A stretch of 9,472 bases of DNA from Actinomycetota bacterium (GCA_016213595.1 JACRAA010000076.1:1-9472), one strand, 5' to 3'; positions 1 through 7,454 are shown, counted from the first letter of the stretch. The notes: generated by a model from the letters alone, not told the origin. Made by a program: numbers and translations.

Positions 1-493
1 ACCCCGCGTTGACGAGGTGGAGCGCCAGCGCTACGGCCTCGCCCTCGGGCAGCGGCCGCTCGAGACGCGTATTGACGGCCGCCAGGAGAGCGATCGCCTG
101 GCCGTACTCGCGTCCGTACAGGTTCTTCACCTCGCCGCGCAGCGGGTACTCGATCGTGAGGCCGTGCTCGAGGCGACGGACGGCGAAGCTGACGTGGTCG
201 GCGAGGGCGACGACGAGCGCGGGGTTCCGCAGCACGGTGCCGTCCAACCCGACCTCGGCGAGCGCCTCCCCGACGAGCTGTATGTGCTCGGGCGGGATGG
301 CGGCCAGCAGGTGGGCGAGATGGTCCGGGTCGCGGCCGTCGACCGGCACGAACGTCCGGTGGACGGCTGCGGGGTCGACCTCCCGACCCGGCCGCGCCTG
401 GTAGCCCAGGCCGCGGCCGGTCAGGATGATGTCGCGTCCCCCGTCGTCCCGGGCGAGGACGACGTTGTTGTTGAAGACACGGAGGATGATCAC
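1..493 (-). CDS. bglG: BglG/LicT-family transcriptional antiterminator, 3'-truncated by window edge
   Basis: This gene encodes an RNA-binding antiterminator that reads through a leader terminator of a PTS operon. My own translation of the minus strand gives 164 residues before the edge. Residues 1-55 form the CAT RNA-binding domain, with VFNNNVV near the start and GRGLGYQ at about 27-33. PRD1 follows from about residue 65, with its two conserved phosphorylatable histidines at H100 (LADHVSFA) and H159 (ALHLVNA), the same numbers as in LicT. PRD2 lies outside the window; full family members are about 280 aa. I chose GTG at 493 because CAT domains begin a few residues before the NNN motif and a GGGGG run sits 4 nt upstream. 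An in-frame GTG at 514 is a less likely alternative. The gene follows the EIIBCA gene by 47 bp and its expected target, a RAT hairpin, lies at 2674-2700. In the family, EIIB-dependent phosphorylation of PRD1 inactivates the protein. Confidence 0.93.
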   Translation of the reverse strand, partial: MIILRVFNNNVVLARDDGGRDIILTGRGLGYQARPGREVDPAAVHRTFVPVDGRDPDHLAHLLAAIPPEHIQLVGEALAEVGLDGTVLRNPALVVALADHVSFAVRRLEHGLTIEYPLRGEVKNLYGREYGQAIALLAAVNTRLERPLPEGEAVALALHLVNAG

Positions 494-540
494 CTCACCC
501 CCAGATCCCGCCACGCTGCGGACCCGTCATCGACGTCTCC

Positions 541-2592
541 TTACCGGGTGACACCGATGACCGGGTCGCCCACGGCCACATCCTTGCCGACGATCGGGGA
601 CACCGCGGTGAGACTCTTGGTGTTCGTCACCACGACGATCGTCATCGGGTCGTACCCGGCGGCCCTGACCACGTCCAGGTCGACGGTGGCGAGCAGGTCG
701 CCCTGCTGCACCCGCTGGCCCTTGACGACGGCCACGGAGAAGCCCTCGCCCTTGAGCCGTACGGTGTCGATCCCGACGTGGACGAGAACCTCCACCCCGT
801 CGTCGGTCTTGATGCCGTACGCATGGCCGGTGCCTGCGACTGTCACCAGCACACCGCTGACCGGTGCGACGACCGTGCCGTTGGTGGGTACGATCCCGAC
901 CCCCTCGCCGCGCGCGCGGGAGGCGAAGACCTTGTCGGGGACCTCGTCGAGGGAGATCACCGTACCGGCGACCGCTGTCGCGATCTCAGTGGTCGGAGTC
1001 GTGGCGACAGCCTCCGCGGGAATCTCGACCGGGGACACGATGGCCTGTGGGCCGCGCTTCTCCAGCGCAAGGTCGGCCTCGGCCTGTGCCCGCTCGGCTG
1101 CGGCTTCTGCCTTCTGCTCGGGCGTGCGGTAGTCGGAGATGATGACGAGCACCATGGCGGTGACGAACGCGGCCGCGATGGAGATGACGTACAGCACCAT
1201 CGGCTTGAAGACCGGGATCGTCAGCAGCGATGTGAACGCGAACGCACCCGTCTTGAGGCCGCCGCCGAGGCCCGTGATGAGACCGCCGACGAGACATCCC
1301 ACGAGCATCCGGGGGTAGATCCGCTTGAAGCGCAGGTGGATGCCGTACAGGCTCGGCTCGGAGATACCGCCCAGGAGACCTGCGGCGAGAGCACCTGTGG
1401 CCGTCTGCCGCATCTGGACGTCCTTGTCACGCAGGGACAGGACCAGCACACCTGCGGTGGCGCCGAAGCAGGCGAAGTTCCACGAGCCCATGGGGCCCTG
1501 GATGAAGTCGTACCCGAGTGTCTGGATGTTGAGCAGCATCAGCGCGTTGAGCGGCCAGTGGAGGCCGAGCGGCACGAGGAACGGGTAGATGAGCGGGATG
1601 ATGATCGCGAAGAGGATCGGTACGTGGTTGTTGAGGAACGCGAGGCCGGCACCGATGCCGCTGCCGAGCCAGATCCCCAGCGGGCCGAGGAGGAACGCGG
1701 TGAGCGGGATCATGACGATCATCGACAGGAACGGGACGAAGACCATCTGGATCGAGTCGGGGATGACCTTCTTCAGCGCCCGGTACAGAGGGGCGAGGAC
1801 CGCGACCATGATGAGCGGCACGAACACCTGGCCGCCGTAGTCGTTGAGCTGCATCGGGATGCCGAACACGTTCGCCACGCAGGACACGGTGCCGAGCGTG
1901 GCGTTCGTCGAGCAGCCCACGCCCGGGACGCTCGCTGCGAGCGACTTCGCGTCGTGGGCGAGAAGGCTGGTGAAGTTCGGCGTCATGACCGCGCCCATGA
2001 TGGTCGCGCCCACCCAGGGGTCGATGTTGAGCTTCTTGGCCGCGTTGTACGCGACCATGATCGGCAGGAAGTAGAAGACCGCCCGCCACATGGCGTCGAC
2101 GAACACCCAGCTGGCGCTCTTGTCGGCGGCTCTGAAGTCGACGATGCCGAGGGCGTCGAGGACGGCCGCGAAGGCGATGATGAGCGAGGCGCCGAGGAGC
2201 ACACCCAGGAGGGGCCGGAAGCTGTCCGACAGGTACTCGAAGAAGCTGTCGAGCCAGGCGAACTTGCCGCGGGCCTTCGCGCGCTCGGCGGCCTTCACGT
2301 CGGCGTCACTGAGCCGGCCGCTGCCGATCCCCTTCATCGAGGGAAGGTTCATGATGTCGGTGTACGTGCTCTGGACGGCGCCGCCGATGACCACCTGGTA
2401 GCGGTCGCCGCCCTGGGGTACGGCTCCGAGTACGCCGGGGACCTTGTCGAGGGCCTTGTCGTTGACCTTGGTGCCGTCCTTGAGGACGAACCGCAGCCGG
2501 GTCGCGCAGTGCGTGAGACTGATGATGTTGTCGGGTCCGCCGAGCTCGGCCACGATGGCCTCAGCAGCGGTCCCCTGCGTCGTGGACGTCAT
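541..2592 (-). CDS. bglF: PTS beta-glucoside-type permease, EIIBCA
   Basis: This 683-aa membrane permease imports and phosphorylates a sugar. The domain order is IIB-IIC-IIA, as in BglF/BglP. EIIB covers about 1-85 with the phosphorylated cysteine C29 in LTHCATRLRF. EIIC covers about 113-487 with many hydrophobic segments, the GLHW motif (H345) and GISEPSLYG at 409-417. An Ala/Glu-rich linker at about 490-535 leads to EIIA (about 545-683), with the active histidine H605 in LVHVGIDT and the partner H590 in GHAYG. The ATG at 2592 is chosen because EIIB starts there and AGGACAGGAA lies just upstream; the frame stays open for 93 more codons, but that stretch would read through the terminator hairpin and RAT and has no family match. 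The downstream antiterminator and upstream RAT point to a beta-glucoside or similar glycoside. The exact sugar is inference. A loop at about 207-245 carries two cysteines, C227 and C238. Confidence 0.93.
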   Translation of the reverse strand: MTSTTQGTAAEAIVAELGGPDNIISLTHCATRLRFVLKDGTKVNDKALDKVPGVLGAVPQGGDRYQVVIGGAVQSTYTDIMNLPSMKGIGSGRLSDADVKAAERAKARGKFAWLDSFFEYLSDSFRPLLGVLLGASLIIAFAAVLDALGIVDFRAADKSASWVFVDAMWRAVFYFLPIMVAYNAAKKLNIDPWVGATIMGAVMTPNFTSLLAHDAKSLAASVPGVGCSTNATLGTVSCVANVFGIPMQLNDYGGQVFVPLIMVAVLAPLYRALKKVIPDSIQMVFVPFLSMIVMIPLTAFLLGPLGIWLGSGIGAGLAFLNNHVPILFAIIIPLIYPFLVPLGLHWPLNALMLLNIQTLGYDFIQGPMGSWNFACFGATAGVLVLSLRDKDVQMRQTATGALAAGLLGGISEPSLYGIHLRFKRIYPRMLVGCLVGGLITGLGGGLKTGAFAFTSLLTIPVFKPMVLYVISIAAAFVTAMVLVIISDYRTPEQKAEAAAERAQAEADLALEKRGPQAIVSPVEIPAEAVATTPTTEIATAVAGTVISLDEVPDKVFASRARGEGVGIVPTNGTVVAPVSGVLVTVAGTGHAYGIKTDDGVEVLVHVGIDTVRLKGEGFSVAVVKGQRVQQGDLLATVDLDVVRAAGYDPMTIVVVTNTKSLTAVSPIVGKDVAVGDPVIGVTR

Positions 2593-2636
2593 TGTTCCTG
2601 TCCTGTCTCGTCCGGTCGGGCCGTTCTCGGGGCAAC

Positions 2637-2679
2637 AAAAAAGACCCGGGCGCGGCACCGAAGTGCGAACCCAGGTCTT
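2637..2679 (-). terminator. Intrinsic leader terminator of the PTS operon
   Basis: On the minus strand AAGACCTGGG (2679-2670) pairs with CCCGGGTCTT (2650-2641), ten base pairs with one U-G wobble. Inside it, GCAC (2666-2663) and GTGC (2658-2655) close a UUCG tetraloop, giving a second four-pair stem. A run of six U follows at 2642-2637, partly shared with the stem end. The structure lies 44 nt before the EIIBCA start codon, so it would stop transcription before the operon. Its 5' arm shares bases with the RAT, so the two folds exclude each other. Confidence 0.92.
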
Positions 2680-2700
2680 GCCTCGTGAGAGTAACAACCC
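2674..2700 (-). promoter_or_regulatory. RAT antiterminator hairpin (BglG/LicT binding site)
   Basis: The minus strand reads GGGTTGTTACTC, then TCAC, then GAGGCAAGACC. The conserved flanks of LicT/BglG-class RATs are GGaTTGTTA and GCAAaACC; here each flank differs by one A-to-G change. The apical stem is CTC/GAG with a four-base loop, one pair shorter than in the E. coli bgl RAT as I recall it. The last six bases (2679-2674) are also the 5' arm of the terminator stem, which is the expected mutually exclusive arrangement. The antiterminator gene of the same operon (at 493) is the probable partner. Confidence 0.9.
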
Positions 2701-2724
2701 TGTTTGAGCGTCGTGCTCGCGAGA

Positions 2725-2753
2725 AACGTAACACGGGGATCTCCACCTGACTA
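2725..2753 (-). promoter_or_regulatory. Possible promoter of the PTS operon
   Basis: On the minus strand TAGTCA (2753-2748) and TACGTT (2730-2725) are separated by 17 nt, and TG precedes the -10 element by one base (2733-2732), as in extended -10 promoters. Matches to the consensus are 4/6 and 3/6. Transcription would begin near 2718, about 18 nt before the RAT, which is a sensible position. The match is weak in a GC-rich background, so this is a candidate only. Confidence 0.4.
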
Positions 2754-2906
2754 CAGCGGGGTCCCCCTCCCGTCGAAAGGCCACGACACGCGCGGTCGGT
2801 TCGGCGTGTGGATGCACGAACTGGCCTCTCGTCGGGTGCTCGACAGCCCGGCGGCGCACCACGGCCCCCACGACCGAAGGGCCCCGCAGAGGCGCCCCCG
2901 CACCCC

Positions 2907-2912
2907 TACTGT
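2907..2912 (+). promoter_or_regulatory. -10 element implying a leaderless DUF2461 mRNA
   Basis: TACTGT fits the actinobacterial TANNNT -10 pattern and lies six bases before the ATG at 2919. Transcription would start at or within a base of that A. No Shine-Dalgarno sequence is present upstream of the ATG, which agrees with a leaderless message. No clear -35 element is visible. Confidence 0.5.
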
Positions 2913-2918
2913 TAGCCC

Positions 2919-3539
2919 ATGTTCACCGGATTCCCCGAGGCTGCTCTCGACTTCTACGAAGACCTCGAGGCGGACAACTCGCGGGCGTTCTGGACGGCCC
3001 ACCTGGACGTGTACGAGTCGTCGGTGCGGAAGCCGATGAAGGAGCTCGCCGACGCGCTCAGCGAGGAGTTCGGTGACCCCAAGGTGTTCCGGCCCCACCG
3101 TGACGTGAGGTTCAGCAAGGACAAGAGCCCGTACAAGACGTACCAGGACATGTTCTTCCCGCTCGGGCCCGCCCTCGGCTGGTACCTGCGGGTCGCCGCG
3201 CCGGGGGTCACCGTCGGCGCCGGCTTCTACGACGCGCTGCCCGACAAGCTCCGCGCGCTGCGCGAGGTCATCGCGGGTCCCCGCGGCACCGAGCTCGAGG
3301 CGCTCGTCGCCGCCCTGCTGGAGCGTGGGTTCACGGTCGGCGGCGAGACCGTCGCGACCGTCCCCCGCGGCTACGACGCGACCCATCCCCGGATCGAGCT
3401 CCTGCGCCACAAGTCGTTCTACCTCAGCCGCTCGTACGGGTTCGAGCCGGTCATCCACACCCCCCAGCTGCTCGACGCCGTACGCCGCGACTGGCAGGAC
3501 TGCCGTCCGCTCGTGGAGTGGCTCGCCGAGATCCTCTGA
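2919..3539 (+). CDS. DUF2461 (TIGR02453-type) protein
   Basis: This 206-aa protein matches the DUF2461 family in length and motifs. The N-terminus has FTGFPEAALDFYEDLEADNSR, written here only to show the usual GF...FY.DLE.NNSR pattern, at residues 2-22. The central family signature is RDVRFSKDKSPYKTY at about 61-75. The product looks soluble, with no signal peptide or membrane segment. Its biochemical role is not established for the family and I do not assign one. It is the only plus-strand gene here, sits between two minus-strand operons and has no functional link to either that I can see. The ATG at 2919 is supported by the family start and by the leaderless-type -10 element. The gene ends in TGA, 8 bp before a shared hairpin. 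Confidence 0.88.
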   Translation: MFTGFPEAALDFYEDLEADNSRAFWTAHLDVYESSVRKPMKELADALSEEFGDPKVFRPHRDVRFSKDKSPYKTYQDMFFPLGPALGWYLRVAAPGVTVGAGFYDALPDKLRALREVIAGPRGTELEALVAALLERGFTVGGETVATVPRGYDATHPRIELLRHKSFYLSRSYGFEPVIHTPQLLDAVRRDWQDCRPLVEWLAEIL

Positions 3540-3546
3540 ACGCCGA

Positions 3547-3588
3547 ACCGCGACCGTACGGGCGGTCGTTCACCCGTACGGTCGCGGT
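3547..3588. terminator. Bidirectional hairpin between convergent genes
   Basis: A perfect 16-bp inverted repeat (3547-3562 with 3573-3588, core CGACCGTACGGG) encloses a 10-nt loop. It lies between the stop of the DUF2461 gene (3539) and the stop of the E1 gene (3610). No strong T run follows on either side; the plus side continues with a CT-rich stretch. Its position between two convergent stops argues for a terminator acting in both directions, as is common for high-GC actinobacterial hairpins lacking a U tract. Confidence 0.78.
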
Positions 3589-3609
3589 CTCTCTCGTCGT
3601 CGGTCGCGG

Positions 3610-6066
3610 CTAAACGCCTAGCCGCGCCCTACGCAGCAGCTCCCCCTCGGTCTGGTTCGAAGTGGGAACGTGGCCCGGCAGCGGCAGGATCCGCTCGTGG
3701 ATGGCGTCGATGATCCACTCCGGCTGGGGGAAGTACAGCGACTCCAGCTCCGGCGCGGGCGTGACGTGGTTGCGCGAGCCGACCACGACCACTGGGGCGT
3801 CGAGGGAGTCGAACGCGACCTGCGAGATGTTCGCGGCCACCGTCTGCATCACCGAGCCGCGCTCGACGGCGTCGGACGACAGCACGAGCCGGCCGGTCTT
3901 CTTCACCGACTCGAGCAGCACCGAGTAGTCGAGCGGGCACACGAACCGCAGGTCGACGACCTCGGCCGAGATCCCGTACTTCTCCTGCAGGATGTCGGCT
4001 GCCTTGAGCGCGCGGTACAGGGTCGCGCCGATCGTGGCGATCGTGACGTCGGTCCCCTGCCGCCGCACGACCGAGGTCCCTTCCGGCGTCTCGTAGTAGC
4101 CCTCGGGGACACCGTCGGGCTCGAACTGCTCGCCCATGTCGTAGAGGAGCTGCGACTCGAGGAACACGACCGGGTCCGTGCCGGAGAGGGCCAGGTTCAG
4201 CATGCCCTTGGCATCGGTCGGCGTGGTCGGGAAGTACACCTTGAGGCCGGGGATGTGGTTCACGAGCGCCGACCAGTCCTGGCTGTGCTGGGCGCCGTAC
4301 TTGTTCCCCACCGAGACCCGCATGACGAGCGGCATCTTGAGCAGCCCCGCGGACATGGACTGCCACTTCGCCGCCTGGTTGAAGACCTCGTCACCCGCGC
4401 GACCGAGGAAGTCGCAGTACATGAGCTCGACGACCGCACGACCCCCGCTCAGCGCGTAGCCGACGCCGGCACCGATGATGGCGGCCTCCGAGATCGGCGA
4501 GTTGAACAGGCGACGGTACGGGAGGAGCTCGGTGAGCCCCCGGTAGACGGCGAAGGCGCCGCCCCAGTCACGGTTCTCCTCGCCCCAGGCCGCCATCGTG
4601 GGATCGGTGGCGAAGCGGTGCGCCATCGCCTCGAACAGGCCGTCGCGGAACTGGAACATCTTCACCTTGGACACCGGCTTGCCGTCGGCGTCGGTGGCCT
4701 TGCGGATCTTGTTCGAGATGGTCTTCACCCGCGCGTTCTCCGCGAGCGGCTGCAGCAGCTCGGGCTCACCCGTGCCGAACGTCTCGACGTGCTCGTTGGA
4801 GAGCATCACGGACTCGACGAACGCGGCGTCGACCCGGGGGCAGTCGGTGTCGTCGGTCGCGAGCCTGAGCACCTTGGCGAGACGCTCGACGATGCCGGCG
4901 TGGAGGTCGTCGACCTGCGAGGCGGTCGCCACCTTCTTGCTGACGAGCAGCTTCGTGAAGAACTCGATCGAGTCCGCCTGCTCCCAGAGCTCCATCTCCT
5001 CCTTCGTGCGGTACGAGGAGGCGTCGGACGGCGAGTGCCCCGAGATGCGGTACGTGATGGTGTCGAGCAGGACAGGGCCGCGGCCCGCGAGCAGGAGCTC
5101 CTTCTTCCGGCGTACGGCGTCGGCGACCGCCAGCGGGTCGTACCCGTCGACGCGCTCCGCGTGCATGGCCTCCGGGTTGACGCCGGCGCCGACGCGCGCG
5201 AGCACGTCGTAGCCCATCGTCTCGCCGTGGGTCTGGCCGCCCATGCCGTAGAAGTTGTTGAAGAAGTTGAACAGGATCGGCGGGTTGCCGCCGTCCTCGG
5301 GGCGCCACAGGTCCCGGAACTGGTCCATGGCGGAGAACATCATGGCCTCCCACACCGGACCGCATCCCATGGACGCGTCGCCGATGTTGGCGATGACGAT
5401 GCCCGGCTGACGGTTGATGCGCTTGAAGAGTGCAGCGCCCTGCGCGATCGGGGCGGAGCCGCCGACGATGGCGTTGTTGGGCATCGAGCCGAACGGCGTG
5501 AAGAAGGCGTGCATCGAGCCGCCCATGCCCCTGTTGAAGCCGGCCTTGCGGGCGAAGATCTCGGCGAGCGTCCCGAAGAGGATGAAGTTCTCCGCCAGCT
5601 CGGCCTCGGTCGCGTGGGGGACGCGTTCGGCGTAGCGGAGGGTCTCGCCGCCGAGGAAGCCGGACATGATGCTGCTCAGCTTGCCCGCCTCGAGCTTGCG
5701 TGCGGCGGAGAACGACTTGGCGAGGATCTCACCGTGGCTGCGGTGGGAGCCGAAGATGAAGTCCTCGACACCGAGCTCGGCGGCCTGGCCCACGGCGGCC
5801 GCCTCCTGGCCCATGGACAGGTGTGCGGGCCCCATGTGGTTGTACTCGACGCCCTGCCACCCGCCGGTGGTCTTGATGGAGTTGAGCATGGTCTCGAACT
5901 CGCGGATCGCGAGCATGTCGTGCAGCATCGCGAGGAGGCCGTCCTCCCCGTGCCGCTTCCTCTCGGCCTCGAAGTCGAGCGTGTACGCGTTGACCGGGAT
6001 CTCCGGGACCGTCAGCGACCCGCGGGCGCGGACTGCGGCCGGGTCGACGGTAAGGGACTTGGGCAT
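3610..6066 (-). CDS. 2-oxoacid dehydrogenase E1, fused alpha/beta subunits
   Basis: This 818-aa cytoplasmic enzyme decarboxylates a 2-oxoacid with thiamine diphosphate and passes the acyl group to E2 lipoate. The alpha half (about 40-425) shows HLSMGQEAAAVG (82-93), RGMGGSMH (179-186), the cofactor motif GDA..NN (229-271) and SGHSPSDASSYRTKEE (342-357). The beta half (about 465-800) shows FNSPISEAAIIGAGVGYAL (521-539, with the likely catalytic E527), ELMYCDFLGRAGDE and GAQHSQDW (591-598). Separate subunits are more usual. The cofactor motif has GDA rather than GDG, and its span is about 12 residues longer than typical because of a stretch around WRPEDGGNPP. The ATG at 6066 follows GAAGGA (6080-6075) by 8 nt. 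E3 ends 17 bp upstream, so the gene is last in an E2-E3-E1 operon. The substrate (pyruvate, acetoin-type or a branched-chain oxoacid) cannot be decided. Confidence 0.93.
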   Translation of the reverse strand: MPKSLTVDPAAVRARGSLTVPEIPVNAYTLDFEAERKRHGEDGLLAMLHDMLAIREFETMLNSIKTTGGWQGVEYNHMGPAHLSMGQEAAAVGQAAELGVEDFIFGSHRSHGEILAKSFSAARKLEAGKLSSIMSGFLGGETLRYAERVPHATEAELAENFILFGTLAEIFARKAGFNRGMGGSMHAFFTPFGSMPNNAIVGGSAPIAQGAALFKRINRQPGIVIANIGDASMGCGPVWEAMMFSAMDQFRDLWRPEDGGNPPILFNFFNNFYGMGGQTHGETMGYDVLARVGAGVNPEAMHAERVDGYDPLAVADAVRRKKELLLAGRGPVLLDTITYRISGHSPSDASSYRTKEEMELWEQADSIEFFTKLLVSKKVATASQVDDLHAGIVERLAKVLRLATDDTDCPRVDAAFVESVMLSNEHVETFGTGEPELLQPLAENARVKTISNKIRKATDADGKPVSKVKMFQFRDGLFEAMAHRFATDPTMAAWGEENRDWGGAFAVYRGLTELLPYRRLFNSPISEAAIIGAGVGYALSGGRAVVELMYCDFLGRAGDEVFNQAAKWQSMSAGLLKMPLVMRVSVGNKYGAQHSQDWSALVNHIPGLKVYFPTTPTDAKGMLNLALSGTDPVVFLESQLLYDMGEQFEPDGVPEGYYETPEGTSVVRRQGTDVTIATIGATLYRALKAADILQEKYGISAEVVDLRFVCPLDYSVLLESVKKTGRLVLSSDAVERGSVMQTVAANISQVAFDSLDAPVVVVGSRNHVTPAPELESLYFPQPEWIIDAIHERILPLPGHVPTSNQTEGELLRRARLGV

Positions 6067-6074
6067 GGTTTTCG

Positions 6075-6080
6075 TCCTTC
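6075..6080 (-). promoter_or_regulatory. Ribosome-binding site that sets the E1 start
   Basis: GAAGGA on the minus strand lies 8 nt before the ATG at 6066, inside the 17-bp gap after the E3 stop codon. It selects this ATG over an open frame that continues 122 codons upstream inside the E3 gene. Confidence 0.8.
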
Positions 6081-6083
6081 TGA

Positions 6084-7454
6084 CTAGACGCGAATGGCCC
6101 AGACGGCTTCGCGGATACCTTCGGAAACTGTGGGGTGCGGGAAGACGACCTGGCGCAGGTCGGTGACCGTGTACTCGGACTCGAGCACCGCGGCCGCGCC
6201 CCAGATGGTCTCGGGCGCGTACGTGCCGAGCATGTGGATGCCCCGGACGATGCCGGTGCCCTTCTCGGCGATGATCTTGACCGCTCCCGCCTTGGAGAGG
6301 CCGTTCTCGGCGACGAAGCGTCCGCTCAGGACGAGCGGGACGGTGGCGGTCGCGACCTGGAGGCCGCGCCGGACGGCCTCGGTCTCTGTGAGCCCGACAC
6401 CGGCCGACTCGGGCAGGGCGTACACAGCCCAAGGGATCGTGTCCCAGCGCATGACCTCGCCCTTGGTGTGGGCTGCGGGGTCGAGGATGTTCGCGACGGC
6501 GATCTCCCCCATGCGGTACGCCGCGTGGGCCAGGAGGCTTCGTCCCGTGACGTCCCCCACGGCCCAGACGTTCGGCAGGTTCGTCCGCATCCGGTCGTCG
6601 ACGACGATGCCCCGGCGGTCGATCTCGAGACCTGCCTCCCGGGCGCCCCAGCCGTCGACGAGGGCACGGCGGCCGACCGCCATGAGGACGAGGTCGCCCT
6701 CGACCCGCTCCTGCGGTCCCCCTTCGGGGGTGAACACGACCGTGCTGGACTCGATGGCCTCGACCCTGCTGGACAGGCGGAACGTGATCCCCGGCATCGA
6801 CTGGCGGGCGGTCTTGGCGAGGTCGGCGTCCAGGAAGGGCAGGATCTCGGGCATCATCTCGACGACGGTGACCTCGCAGCCGAGGGCGGCGAACAGGCTG
6901 GCGAACTCGATCCCGATCACGCCGCCGCCGATGACGACGAGCCGCTTCGGGACCTCCGGGACCGCCAGCAGGCCGGTCGAGTCGACGACCTTCGCGTTGT
7001 CGCGGGCCCCCGGGATCGGGGGCATGACCGGGACGGAGCCGCTGGCCACGATCACGTGCTCGGCTGTCTTCCGCTGCCCAGCGATCTCGACCACACCGGG
7101 GGCGACGAGCGTCGCGAGCTCCGGCACGATCTCGACCTTGAGGCGCTTGAGCATCTGGGTCACGCCGCCGACCAGGGTCTTGACGACCTCGGACTTCCAG
7201 CCCTGGACCTTCGCCCAGTCGTACGAGACGTCCGCGGCGGTGACCCCGAACTGAGCAGAGTGGAGCGCGTGCTCGTACAGCTTCGCGGAGTTGAGGAGGC
7301 TCTTCGTGGGGATGCAGCCGACGTTGAGGCAGGTCCCGCCGACGAACTCCTTCTCGGCGAGCAGGACCTTCTTGCCGGCATGCCCGAGGCGCTCCGCGGC
7401 GAGGTAGCCGCCGGGGCCGCCGCCGATGACGATGACGTCGTAGTCGCTCATCAT
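6084..7454 (-). CDS. lpdA: Dihydrolipoamide dehydrogenase (E3)
   Basis: This 456-aa FAD enzyme reoxidises the dihydrolipoyl group of E2 and reduces NAD+. The FAD-binding GGGPGG is at 11-16, the redox-active disulfide at C42/C47 (GTCLNVGC), and the NAD-binding IGGGVIGIEFA at about 175-185. The second FAD contact VWAVGDVTG is at 296-304, and the catalytic HPTVSE (H440, E445) is at the C-terminus. Length is normal for the family. Two ATGs in a row (7454 and 7451) can start it; the first shares one base with the E2 stop codon (TGATG). No good Shine-Dalgarno is present, so translation is probably coupled to E2. The gene lies between E2 and E1, so it is dedicated to this complex, although such E3 proteins can serve several complexes. 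Confidence 0.96.
   Translation of the reverse strand: MMSDYDVIVIGGGPGGYLAAERLGHAGKKVLLAEKEFVGGTCLNVGCIPTKSLLNSAKLYEHALHSAQFGVTAADVSYDWAKVQGWKSEVVKTLVGGVTQMLKRLKVEIVPELATLVAPGVVEIAGQRKTAEHVIVASGSVPVMPPIPGARDNAKVVDSTGLLAVPEVPKRLVVIGGGVIGIEFASLFAALGCEVTVVEMMPEILPFLDADLAKTARQSMPGITFRLSSRVEAIESSTVVFTPEGGPQERVEGDLVLMAVGRRALVDGWGAREAGLEIDRRGIVVDDRMRTNLPNVWAVGDVTGRSLLAHAAYRMGEIAVANILDPAAHTKGEVMRWDTIPWAVYALPESAGVGLTETEAVRRGLQVATATVPLVLSGRFVAENGLSKAGAVKIIAEKGTGIVRGIHMLGTYAPETIWGAAAVLESEYTVTDLRQVVFPHPTVSEGIREAVWAIRV

Larger units (their letters stand above)
2593..2918. other. Divergent intergenic region with leader switch
   Basis: This 326-bp gap separates the divergently transcribed EIIBCA and DUF2461 genes. 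The half next to EIIBCA (2593-2753) holds its ribosome-binding site, terminator, RAT and possible promoter, each listed separately. The last 12 bases hold the -10-like element of the plus-strand gene. In 2754-2906 I see no convincing gene, repeat or operator; the frames open there are compositional. Confidence 0.7.

Noticed and set aside
17..1132. A 371-codon plus-strand frame at the left edge
   Set aside because: The minus strand encodes the CAT and PRD1 domains of an antiterminator and the EIIA domain in the same interval, both with catalytic or regulatory histidines in place.
778..2688. A 636-codon open frame on the plus strand opposite the EIIBCA gene
   Set aside because: Its product is rich in Arg, Asp, Glu and His with no recognisable domain, and the opposite strand encodes a full, motif-perfect PTS permease. 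Long antisense frames are expected at this GC content.
2593..2871. A 93-residue N-terminal extension of the permease
   Set aside because: The frame is open, but the extension would be encoded by the RAT, the terminator hairpin and the probable promoter. The EIIB domain and a ribosome-binding site support the ATG at 2592.
2751..3458. A 235-codon minus-strand frame overlapping the DUF2461 gene
   Set aside because: The plus strand has the complete DUF2461 signature and a suitable start; the minus-strand product shows no domain.
3670..6087. An 805-codon open frame on the plus strand opposite the E1 gene
   Set aside because: Low-complexity Arg/Asp/Glu/Val composition and no motif; it mirrors the codon positions of the well-supported E1 gene.
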